The notes under the pieces were generated by a model. It was given only the letters and a program-made list of their open reading frames with translations, did not search any database and was not told the DNA's origin. The translations under genes were made by a program, and so were the position numbers. 12,189 nucleotides of DNA, from positions 1 to 12,189 of the forward strand of contig JBEVMS010000131.1 of the NCBI GenBank assembly GCA_040508515.1, in the 5' to 3' direction. Source of the DNA: JBEVMS01 sp040508515. Its GTDB lineage: Bacteria; Pseudomonadota; Gammaproteobacteria; Xanthomonadales; Rhodanobacteraceae. The first letter of the stretch is position 1, and every line of letters starts with the position of its first letter. Positions 6,757 to 12,189 of this stretch are shown piece by piece.

Positions 6757-7020
6757 ATGGCTACCGGTTGGGCAGGCGACGGCGCCGTGCAGGATCAGAT
6801 CGACGCCACCATCAGCGACGGCATCAAGCGCGCGCGCGAACAACTAGGCCAGGGACCGGGCCTCACCCACTGCGAAGCATGCGAAGCCCCGATCCCCGAG
6901 GCCCGCCGCAAGGCTGTGCCCGGCGTGCGCCTCTGCGTCACGTGCCAGGAGGCCCACGACAGCGAACGCAGCGCCAGCCTGTTCAACCGACGCGGCAGCA
7001 AGGACAGTCAGCTGCGTTGA
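6757..7020 (+). CDS. DksA/TraR family C4 zinc-finger protein (YbiI-like)
   Basis: The 87-residue product closely matches the E. coli YbiI type of small TraR/DksA C4-type zinc-finger proteins. It has an N-terminal helix (GAVQDQIDATISDGIKRAR), a zinc finger with C39-x2-C42 and C60-x2-C63 (HCEACEAPIPEARRKAVPG, then RLCVTC), and the conserved end NRRGSKDSQLR. It lacks the long coiled coil that DksA uses to reach into the RNA polymerase secondary channel. Whether it acts on polymerase is therefore unknown. The start has Shine-Dalgarno GGAGG (6747-6751) with a 5-nt spacer. It stands alone between the purA terminator and a long gene-free stretch. Family membership is very likely; the cellular role is not established. 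Confidence 0.93.
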   Translation: MATGWAGDGAVQDQIDATISDGIKRAREQLGQGPGLTHCEACEAPIPEARRKAVPGVRLCVTCQEAHDSERSASLFNRRGSKDSQLR

Positions 7021-7385
7021 GGGGCTCGCGCGGTCAACGCTCCAATCAAACCGATAAGTTGATTCCCTGGCATATCAGCCGGTGGGTTGAATCATGGGCA
7101 TCCTCCGTGTGCCCAACCAGACTAGGCTCAGTGCCGCGTAGCCTTCTCTACGGATCGAGCCGATCGAGAGCAAAGCCCAGTCCGGGGCCGCAGGTACGGC
7201 TTAGCGACGTTGGCTAACCACGTTGCTGCTATGGCAAGCAAGCTCTGCCGCTTCGTCTTGCCACACCATCCCCGTGTCGGGATATTAGACGTTTCGCTGT
7301 GCAGCGAACGCGTGGTGCGTTCGGCCGCATGCTGCGATTTTCCGCGCCGATGGCGCCTTCGTTCGGAAGTTTTGCTGGAGTAGCT
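7021..7385 (+). other. 365-bp gene-free stretch with several stem-loops
   Basis: No ORF here has both a ribosome-binding site and a recognisable product. Several dyads lie close together: TGGGCA (7096-7101) / TGCCCA (7111-7116); CGTAG (7137-7141) / CTACG (7148-7152); and TTAGC (7201-7205) / GCTAA (7213-7217). The largest pairs TGGCAAG (7232-7238) with CTTGCCA (7257-7263) and, inside it, AAGC (7240-7243) with GCTT (7250-7253), 11 bp in all with a C/CGT internal loop. A tandem GATCGAG repeat occurs at 7153-7159 and 7162-7168. A possible promoter for the next gene is given separately. This could be a small structured RNA, the leader of the DUF1330 gene, or a decayed mobile element. Confidence 0.4.
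7258..7286 (+). promoter_or_regulatory. candidate sigma-70 promoter for the DUF1330 gene
   Basis: TTGCCA (7258-7263, 5 of 6 to the -35 consensus) and GATATT (7281-7286, 4 of 6 to the -10) are spaced by 17 bp. Transcription would begin near 7293 and leave a leader of about 93 nt. The -35 overlaps the right arm of the 7232-7263 stem-loop. The assignment is tentative. Confidence 0.3.
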
Positions 7386-7691
7386 ATGACTGCCTATGTT
7401 GTTTTGACCCGACTGCACACTACGGACCCCGCCGAGTTGGCGACGTATTCGCAGAAAGCTGCGCAGGCGCGTGCGGGGCATGCGTTGACGGCCTTGGCAG
7501 CGTACGGCAAGCACGAGGTGCTGGAAGGGGCGCCGATCGAGGGGGCGGTGATCTTGCGTTTCCCCAGCATGGATGAGGCGCGTGCCTGGTACGGCAGTCC
7601 TGCCTATCAAGAGGCCAAGGCGCATCGTTTGCAGGGCGGTGATTACCACCTCTTTTTAATCGAAGGTATCGACGCGCCTATAGCAAGTTAA
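7386..7691 (+). CDS. DUF1330 family small protein
   Basis: The 101-residue product has the look of DUF1330, small ferredoxin-like (dimeric alpha-beta barrel) proteins. It has a first beta strand TAYVVLTRL and a DPAELATYSQKA helix. The central KHEVLEGAPIEGAVILRFPSMDEARAWYGSPAYQEAK matches the family signature, with conserved FPSM-x-x-A-x-x-WY-x-S-P-x-Y. The end is YHLFLIEGID. The biochemical function of the family is not settled; the fold suggests a small-molecule or stress role. I chose ATG 7386 because it has GGAG (7377-7380) at 5-nt spacing and starts right at the first strand. Upstream in-frame starts (from 7299) would add an unrelated tail. It appears to be a single-gene unit, with only a weak hairpin (7712-7734) and no T-tract after it. 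Confidence 0.88.
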   Translation: MTAYVVLTRLHTTDPAELATYSQKAAQARAGHALTALAAYGKHEVLEGAPIEGAVILRFPSMDEARAWYGSPAYQEAKAHRLQGGDYHLFLIEGIDAPIAS

Positions 7692-8056
7692 GCGGAGAGT
7701 GTGCTGGCGCCGTAACGATCCTCGTGATCGCTACCTGCGAACGTAAACGTGCATGCCGTCCGGGGCTGCCACGCGATCCGTGTAGCGCCACCGCCGATGC
7801 CGAGTGCTTCGAATGAGGCCTTGCGTTTGGGCGGTGACGTCGACGGTAAATCGATCACACCTGAAAGTATCGAGATGCTTATCGGATGTGCGTGGCCATT
7901 CGCCCAGGGTCTATGGTTGCCAATTGAATCGGGGTGATTTTTGGTTTTCTTATCTATTGTTTTATGTAACGTAATGGGATGTCTGTTGCATCAAAGTTCG
8001 CTAGTCGCGCTGACCGTTCTGCTTTAGTCTGACGACTGGACAGGGGCGTCTATCGC
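7692..8056 (+). other. 365-bp intergenic stretch before the MHYT-GGDEF-EAL gene
   Basis: The left part contains an imperfect hairpin with arms GTAACGATC (7712-7720) and GATCGCTAC (7726-7734), 8 of 9 pairs and loop CTCGT. It has no T-tract, so it is a poor terminator for the DUF1330 gene. The middle has no convincing coding signal. From about 7936 to 7975 the sequence becomes strikingly T-rich compared with its surroundings, followed by a sigma-54-like site and the start of the large gene. Confidence 0.5.
7975..7990 (+). promoter_or_regulatory. candidate sigma-54 (RpoN) promoter
   Basis: TGG (7975-7977), 8 nt, then TTGCA (7986-7990) fits the -24/-12 layout (TGGCAC-N5-TTGCW). The invariant GG-N10-GC spacing is exact, although the bases after TGG are GAT rather than CAC. 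A start near 8001 would leave a leader of about 56 nt to the ATG at 8057. The T-rich tract just upstream (7936-7975) could favour DNA bending by IHF. Sigma-54 control of cyclic-di-GMP and motility genes is common in this group. Confidence 0.4.
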
Positions 8057-10144
8057 ATGATCGGTACCTACAACCCGTTGGTAGTGCTGCTTTCGTTGTC
8101 GGTGGCGATGCTGGCTTCTTATACCGCGTTGGATTTGAGCGGCCGCATTCCGTTGCTGCGTACGCCCATGCAGCGACGCCTCTGGTTGTTCGGCGGCGCA
8201 CTCGCGTTGGGCTTGGGTATTTGGTCTATGCATTTCATCGGCATGCTGGCGTTCCGGCTGCCGATCGCAATGAGTTACGACCTGCCGCTGACCATCGTGT
8301 CCGGGCTCATTGCGGTAGGTGTTTCCTACATGGCTTTGAGGTTGGTGGTGTCGAGCGAGTTGGGCTGGCGCCGGCTGGTCATGAGTGGTGCCTTGCTAGG
8401 CCTGGGTATCGGCGGCATGCACTACACCGGCATGGCCTCGATGCGCATGCAGCCGGGGATCGCTTACAGTCCTGCGTTGCTCGTTAGCTCGTTGCTGTTG
8501 GCCATGGTCATAGCCATAGCGGCGCTGTGGATCGCCCAGCGATTGCGTGCCGAGCGTCAGCGTTATCTGTTGATGAAACGTTTGCTGGCCTCGCTGGTGA
8601 TGGGGCTGGCGATCGTCGGCATGCACTACCTGGGCATGGCTGCGGCATCGTTTGCGCCAGGCGCAGTCTGTGGCGCGGCCAGCACCATCGATGCTAGCGC
8701 GCTCGGTAGCAAGGTCAGCATGTGGTCGGTGACGGTCTTGCTAATAACTTTGCTGCTGTCGGCGCTCGATACTCGCCTGCATCGGCGTACCCAGTTGCTA
8801 TCGGGCTCGATCCAACAGCTCAATAGCCGCTTGTTGCATCTGGCCACCCATGATGCGCTGACCGGGCTGCCCAATCGTCTTACGATCGGCCAGTTGATCG
8901 AGCATGCGATGGGCGATGCGCGCCGGCGAAAGCGCCATCTGGCATTGCTGTATCTGGATCTGGATGGTTTCAAGGCGATCAACGACAGCCTGGGTCACGC
9001 ATTCGGCGACGAGCTTTTAAAGGCGGTGGCCGATCGCCTGCGCGAGAACTTGCACGAGGACCGCGTGGCGCGCATCGGCGGTGATGAATTCATCGCCGTG
9101 ATCGAACGGCTGCAGTCGCGCACGGCCGCGGCGCAGGCGGCCGAGGCGATTTTGTGGCGGCTGCAAGAAAATTTCAGCGTGCGCGGCACCACCTTGCAGG
9201 TCACGCCGAGCATCGGCATCGCGATGTATCCGGGTGACGGCGACACCGTGGACGAACTGGTCGCCCATGCCGACGTGGCGATGTATGGCGCCAAGGAGGG
9301 CGGGCGCAATGGCTTTCGTTTTTTCGAGCTGGACATGCAGCTGCGCGCTACGCGTGTGTTGCAGATTCAACGCGGCTTGCAGACGTCCACGGAGGACGGC
9401 CGCATGTACCTGCATTTCCAGTCCAAGCACGACGGTCCAAGCGGCGACCTGGTAGGGGCCGAGGCGCTGGTGCGCTGGAACCATGCGGAGTTGGGCGAGA
9501 TCACGCCGACCGAATTCATACCGATTGCCGAGCGCTCCGGCCAGATCGTGCGCATTGGCGAATGGGTGCTGCGCGAAACCTGCCGCCAACTGGCCGATTG
9601 GCAACGTCGTGGCTTGCCGGCGTTGCGCGTGGCGATCAACCTGTCGCCGATGCAGTTGAAGCATCCGGGCTTGGTGGAAGAGTGCGTCGGCATCGTGGCG
9701 GACGCCGGGCTTATCCCGGCACAGATCATGTTCGAGGTGACCGAGACCGTGGCGATGCAGGATGCCGAGCGCACCACGACGATACTGCACGAGTTTCGTG
9801 CGCGCGGTTTCGATTTCGCCATCGACGATTTTGGCACTGGCTATTCCAGCCTGGCCTACCTGCAGAAATTTCGCGCCAAGCAGTTGAAGATTGATCGCTT
9901 CTTCACCGATTCACTGGACAACGGTGGTCACGAAGCTAAGGCGATCATCTCGGCGATCATCGCGCTGGCGCATACCCTCGGCATGGAAGTGGTGGCCGAA
10001 GGGGTGGAAACCGCTAACCAAGTCGCTCAGTTGCGCGAGTTGTCCTGCGACCAGATTCAAGGTTTCCTGCTTTCTGTGCCACTGGCCGCCGATGATTTCG
10101 TCAGCCGACACCTGAGCGAGCCGCTGGCTTGCACCGAGCCCTAA
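8057..10144 (+). CDS. membrane MHYT sensor with GGDEF and EAL domains (cyclic-di-GMP turnover)
   Basis: The 695-residue product resembles the MHYT-GGDEF-EAL class (P. aeruginosa MucR and NbdA). About seven transmembrane helices fill residues 7-238. They carry three MHYT-type motifs, MHFIGM (58-63), MHYTGM (121-126) and MHYLGM (189-194), proposed to bind copper or sense a diatomic gas. The diguanylate cyclase domain starts at THDALTGLPNR (264-274) and has DLDGFKAIND and an intact GGDEF (341-345). The position of the inhibitory RxxD site reads LHED, so feedback inhibition is probably absent. The phosphodiesterase domain has E469-A-L, N528, E560, DDFGTGYSSL (from D590), K611, E648 and Q668, so it looks active. 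Both activities seem possible and may be switched by the sensor. The start ATG has AGGGG (8042-8046) at 10 nt. The stop TAA abuts an inverted-repeat element. Confidence 0.95.
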   Translation: MIGTYNPLVVLLSLSVAMLASYTALDLSGRIPLLRTPMQRRLWLFGGALALGLGIWSMHFIGMLAFRLPIAMSYDLPLTIVSGLIAVGVSYMALRLVVSSELGWRRLVMSGALLGLGIGGMHYTGMASMRMQPGIAYSPALLVSSLLLAMVIAIAALWIAQRLRAERQRYLLMKRLLASLVMGLAIVGMHYLGMAAASFAPGAVCGAASTIDASALGSKVSMWSVTVLLITLLLSALDTRLHRRTQLLSGSIQQLNSRLLHLATHDALTGLPNRLTIGQLIEHAMGDARRRKRHLALLYLDLDGFKAINDSLGHAFGDELLKAVADRLRENLHEDRVARIGGDEFIAVIERLQSRTAAAQAAEAILWRLQENFSVRGTTLQVTPSIGIAMYPGDGDTVDELVAHADVAMYGAKEGGRNGFRFFELDMQLRATRVLQIQRGLQTSTEDGRMYLHFQSKHDGPSGDLVGAEALVRWNHAELGEITPTEFIPIAERSGQIVRIGEWVLRETCRQLADWQRRGLPALRVAINLSPMQLKHPGLVEECVGIVADAGLIPAQIMFEVTETVAMQDAERTTTILHEFRARGFDFAIDDFGTGYSSLAYLQKFRAKQLKIDRFFTDSLDNGGHEAKAIISAIIALAHTLGMEVVAEGVETANQVAQLRELSCDQIQGFLLSVPLAADDFVSRHLSEPLACTEP

Positions 10145-10234
10145 GAGGCGCTGACAAAACTTGATTCATCGGCTCGGCGGCTAGCGCGAATGCCGGGTGC
10201 AAGCCGCCAGCGTAAGGGGTTTTGTAAGCCACTC
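10145..10234. mobile_element. 90-bp MITE-like element with terminal inverted repeats and TAA flanks
   Basis: The left end GAGGCGCTGACAAAAC (10145-10160) and the reverse complement of the right end, GAGTGGCTTACAAAAC (10219-10234), match at 13 of 16 positions. The element is flanked by TAA on both sides (10142-10144 and 10235-10237; CTAAG if one base on each side is included), like a target-site duplication. Inside is a second perfect dyad, GGCGGCT (10176-10182) / AGCCGCC (10202-10208). No ORF fits in it, so it would be non-autonomous. Short TAA-type duplications and GAG ends suggest a relative of IS5-family elements, which is inference. The left TAA is also the stop codon of the upstream gene. 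The same inverted repeat might act as a terminator or mRNA 3' stabiliser. Confidence 0.5.
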
Positions 10235-10345
10235 TAAGTACCTGGCCAACTCGGCGCGGCCGTGGTTGCCGGCGCCGGTCGTCTGAACGGGGTGGGACGA
10301 GCGGCATGACGCGTGCGATGGGTGAGCCGAGGGTTTGGGATCCGG

Positions 10346-10383
10346 CGATGGCGGGGGATGCCCAGGCTTTTACTGCGCCATCG
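10346..10383. repeat. inverted repeat downstream of the thioredoxin gene
   Basis: Perfect 8-bp arms CGATGGCG (10346-10353) and CGCCATCG (10376-10383) are separated by 22 bp. The right arm lies 29 bp beyond the stop of the - strand gene, so the dyad sits in its 3' region. There is no T-tract, so it is at best a weak or Rho-assisted terminator or a transcript-end stabiliser. Confidence 0.4.
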
Positions 10384-10412
10384 GCGTCGTGCACAGCGGA
10401 ATGGTCACGAAC

Positions 10413-11279
10413 TCAGAACAGCAGCGAGGCCATCTTGCGCCGGTAGCGGCCGACCAGGGCGGCGTCTTCCAAGGTATTGAACGCGGCCAGTAGGCGTTTT
10501 TTGGCCTGGCCATCGTTCCAATCGCGCGCTTTGCTCAGGATGGTCAGCCAGTGCTCCAGGCCTTGCTCAGGGGCGTCGTCCAGCAGCAGGTGCAGGCCGA
10601 GCAGGTCGTGTGCTTCCCAATCCTGGGCATTGGCGGCGATGCGCTGGCGTAGCGCGCTGGCCGGTGGGCTATCGGTTAGGGCACTGGCCAGTTCCAGTTG
10701 GCTGCGTAGGCGTACCGCGCGCGCATCGGTGGCCAGGTTGGCCGGCAGCGCATCCAGCTCGGCCGCGGCGGCGGCGGTGTTGCCGGTGCGCATCAGCGCC
10801 AGCGCCAATTCAAGTTTCAGTTCGCTTTTGTCTGGCTCGGCGGCGATCGCCTGCTGCAATCGGTTGATGGCCTGCTCGGGTGATTCTTCTTCCACTTCGG
10901 ACTCGACAACCGGCGTGGCCGCTTCCAAGGGCTGGATGTGCTTGCTCAGGAAGTCGCGTACCTGGCCTTCGGGCAGCGCGCCGGCGAAGCCGTCGAGAAT
11001 CGCCCCGTCCTTGACCAGCATGACGGTGGGAATCGAGCGGATGCCGAACATGCCGGCCAGCTCCTGGTGCTTGTCGACGTCTACCTTGCCCAGGCGGAAG
11101 GCGCCGTTGAACTGCGCGGCGAGTTTTTCCAGCAGCGGGCCCAGGGTTTTGCACGGTCCGCACCATTCGGCCCAGAAGTCCACCAGCACCGGCGTGGTCA
11201 GCGAGGCCTGCAATACGTCGGTTTCGAAGTTGTCTTGATCAACGTCGAAGACATGCGGCTTGGCGGTATCGGTGCTCAC
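10413..11279 (-). CDS. cnoX: thioredoxin-TPR chaperedoxin CnoX/YbbN-type
   Basis: CnoX (YbbN) proteins pair a thioredoxin domain with C-terminal TPR-like helices. They hold unfolding proteins under oxidative stress and pass them to GroEL or DnaK. The 288-residue product has the thioredoxin fold at about 9-115, with VLVDFWAEWCGPCKTLGP (active site C40-G-P-C43), KVDVDKHQELA and the cis-proline loop SIPT (P84). An acidic linker (about 120-134) follows, then Ala-rich helical repeats and the family-typical end YRRKMASLLF. The E. coli protein has lost the first cysteine (SxxC); here CGPC is intact, so oxidoreductase activity is expected. I chose the GTG at 11279 because GAGGAA precedes it at good spacing and it starts close to the domain. 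An ATG at 11330 would add 17 unlikely residues. It is divergent from the pqiA pair. Confidence 0.93.
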   Translation of the reverse strand: MSTDTAKPHVFDVDQDNFETDVLQASLTTPVLVDFWAEWCGPCKTLGPLLEKLAAQFNGAFRLGKVDVDKHQELAGMFGIRSIPTVMLVKDGAILDGFAGALPEGQVRDFLSKHIQPLEAATPVVESEVEEESPEQAINRLQQAIAAEPDKSELKLELALALMRTGNTAAAAAELDALPANLATDARAVRLRSQLELASALTDSPPASALRQRIAANAQDWEAHDLLGLHLLLDDAPEQGLEHWLTILSKARDWNDGQAKKRLLAAFNTLEDAALVGRYRRKMASLLF

Positions 11280-11422
11280 GGTGATTCCTCGATAATGGAT
11301 CGCCCTTGAGATCAGGGCTGCAGCGAGCATATCAAGCCCGCCGGCTGCGGTTCAGCGCGAGCCGGGCAGATTTGCGAAAATCCACCACTGGCTGGCGCGC
11401 CGCGCCGACGTTCAAAGGGACT
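11280..11422. promoter_or_regulatory. divergent intergenic region, thioredoxin-TPR gene and pqiA
   Basis: These 143 bp must contain the start signals for both divergent genes. The - strand ribosome-binding site GAGGAA is at 11285-11290, and the + strand AAAGGGA is at 11414-11420. A dyad GCCCT (11302-11306) / AGGGC (11314-11318), also readable as CCTTGA-GA-TCAGGG, lies close to the - strand gene and could be an operator. I do not see a convincing -35/-10 pair in either direction. Confidence 0.4.
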
Positions 11423-12034
11423 ATGCGCCACGCCACCGAGCTGTTGATCTGCGAACACTGTGACACGGTTTACCGTCGTCATACGCTGGCGCGTGGCGAA
11501 GTGGCGCATTGCGCCCGCTGCGCGGCGGTGATCGAGCGTCATCCATGGCTCGATGCACGCAGCTTGCTGGCGTTGGCGTTGACCGCGCTGATCGTCTTCG
11601 TGCTGGCCAATCTGTGGCCGATTGTCAGCTTGCGCCTGAATGGCGACATGACCAGCTCCACGTTGTGGGGAATGATCATGACCATGTGGACCGACGGTTT
11701 TTACGTGGTGTCGGTCCTGGCCGCAGCCACGCTGTTCTTTTTCCCTCTGGTGAAGATGCTGTTGCTGGGATGGGTGCTGTTGTTCGCCAGTTTCGGGCGT
11801 CGCGCGCCAGGCTTCGGCGAAGTGATGACGGTATTGCACTATGTGGGGCCATGGACGATGAGCGAGGTGTTCGTGTTGGGCGCGCTGGTGGCGGTGGTCA
11901 AGGCCTCGGCTTACTTTCAGGTGATTCCCAACGTGGGCATCTACGCCTACGGCGTGCTGATGCTGCTGATCACGGTGTTCTCCGGTGTCGACCTGCGTCA
12001 GTTATGGGACGAACTGGACGAGGACCGTCGATGA
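11423..12034 (+). CDS. pqiA: PqiA/LetA-type membrane protein, first domain as a separate gene
   Basis: PqiA proteins are inner-membrane partners of the MCE proteins PqiB/LetB, which bridge the periplasm and move lipids between membranes. The 203-residue product has an N-terminal zinc-ribbon-like pair, C10-x2-C13 and C30-x2-C33. A PqiA domain with about four hydrophobic segments follows (roughly 46-68, 94-122, 146-164, 170-189), including ANLWPIVSLRLNG and SGVDLRQLWD. It is half the length of E. coli PqiA, which has two such domains in one chain; here the second is the next gene. I chose ATG 11423 because AAAGGGA lies just before it and it starts directly at the Cys motif; the frame is open further up to 11306 without a better signal. 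The stop overlaps the next start (ATGA). Confidence 0.9.
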   Translation: MRHATELLICEHCDTVYRRHTLARGEVAHCARCAAVIERHPWLDARSLLALALTALIVFVLANLWPIVSLRLNGDMTSSTLWGMIMTMWTDGFYVVSVLAAATLFFFPLVKMLLLGWVLLFASFGRRAPGFGEVMTVLHYVGPWTMSEVFVLGALVAVVKASAYFQVIPNVGIYAYGVLMLLITVFSGVDLRQLWDELDEDRR

Positions 12035-12189
12035 GCAAGCTGCCGCGCGCGTCCGAGCTGGGCATGATCGGTTGCCATGTCTGCGGCCTGGTCTGCCGCG
12101 ATGTAGGGCGCCACGACGCGGCGTGTCCGCGCTGCGGCGCACGGCTGCATCGGCGCAAGACCGCCAGCTACAGCCGCACCTGGGCGTTG
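12031..12189 (+). CDS. pqiA: PqiA/LetA-type membrane protein, second domain (3' end beyond the window)
   Basis: The first 53 residues are visible. They hold a zinc-ribbon-like motif with C15-x2-C18 (IGCHVCGLVC) and C33-x2-C36 (ACPRCGARLHRRK), then SYSRTWAL at the entry to the first membrane helix. This is the pattern of the second PqiA half. The ATG overlaps the TGA of the preceding gene by 4 nt, so the two halves are translationally coupled and probably assemble together. In relatives a PqiB/LetB MCE protein gene follows, which cannot be seen here. Confidence 0.9.
   Translation, partial: MSKLPRASELGMIGCHVCGLVCRDVGRHDAACPRCGARLHRRKTASYSRTWAL

Noticed and set aside
7128..7649. - strand ORF of 173 residues across the orphan gap and the DUF1330 gene
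   Set aside because: More than half overlaps a well-supported gene on the other strand. The rest is Arg/Ser-rich sequence without a recognisable motif.
7749..7937. Small + strand ORF of 62 residues before the MHYT gene
   Set aside because: It has a GTG start with no Shine-Dalgarno and no recognisable family. It could be a gene remnant but there is not enough to support it.
10176..10208. Considered as a standard intrinsic terminator for the GGDEF-EAL gene
   Set aside because: The 7-bp stem has a 19-nt loop and no T-tract immediately after. The terminal repeats and flanking duplications fit a small mobile element better.
10101..10394. - strand ORF of 97 residues downstream of the thioredoxin-TPR gene
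   Set aside because: It overlaps the end of the GGDEF-EAL gene and the whole MITE-like element, has a Pro/Arg-rich composition and no family match.

Overview
The window is a stretch of bacterial chromosome of fairly high GC content. The order miaA-hfq-hflX-hflK-hflC-purA is the classical gammaproteobacterial arrangement. The protein sequences (Hfq, PurA with its STGRPRRCGW signature, a split PqiA, a CnoX-type thioredoxin) look most like Xanthomonadales (Lysobacterales). They do not look like Xanthomonas itself and may come from the Rhodanobacteraceae side. That placement rests on remembered sequences, not on a search.

Layout. Positions 1-6507 are a core block, all on the + strand: the 3' part of miaA (tRNA i6A37 synthesis), hfq (RNA chaperone), hflX (ribosome-rescue GTPase), hflK and hflC (SPFH proteins that modulate FtsH; ATGA overlap), and purA (adenylosuccinate synthase), closed by a strong intrinsic terminator at 6562-6589. 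Between hflC and purA, where relatives carry a small DUF2065 (YjeT-type) gene, there is only a decayed remnant. Positions 6590-8056 are a loosely packed accessory stretch. It holds a YbiI-like DksA/TraR-type zinc-finger protein, a small DUF1330 protein, and two long intergenic regions. The first of these regions carries several stem-loops and no convincing gene. Positions 8057-10144 encode a 695-residue membrane MHYT-GGDEF-EAL cyclic-di-GMP protein, preceded by a candidate sigma-54 promoter.

A 268-bp convergent intergenic region follows. It contains a 90-bp inverted-repeat element flanked by TAA duplications, which is MITE-like. Next, on the - strand, comes a thioredoxin-TPR (CnoX/YbbN) gene. 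Divergent from it is a two-gene PqiA pair (one complete, one cut by the window end), probably the start of a PqiA/PqiB-type envelope lipid-transport operon.

The genes are mostly well-known housekeeping and stress functions: RNA regulation, translation rescue, membrane protein quality control, purine synthesis, oxidative protein protection and envelope maintenance. I see no CRISPR array, phage, toxin-antitoxin or defence system, and no evidence of a wholly new multi-gene system. The points worth a second look are small: regulatory structures around hfq, the DUF2065 remnant, the MITE-like element, the sigma-54 site, and the structured orphan intergenic region at 7021-7385.
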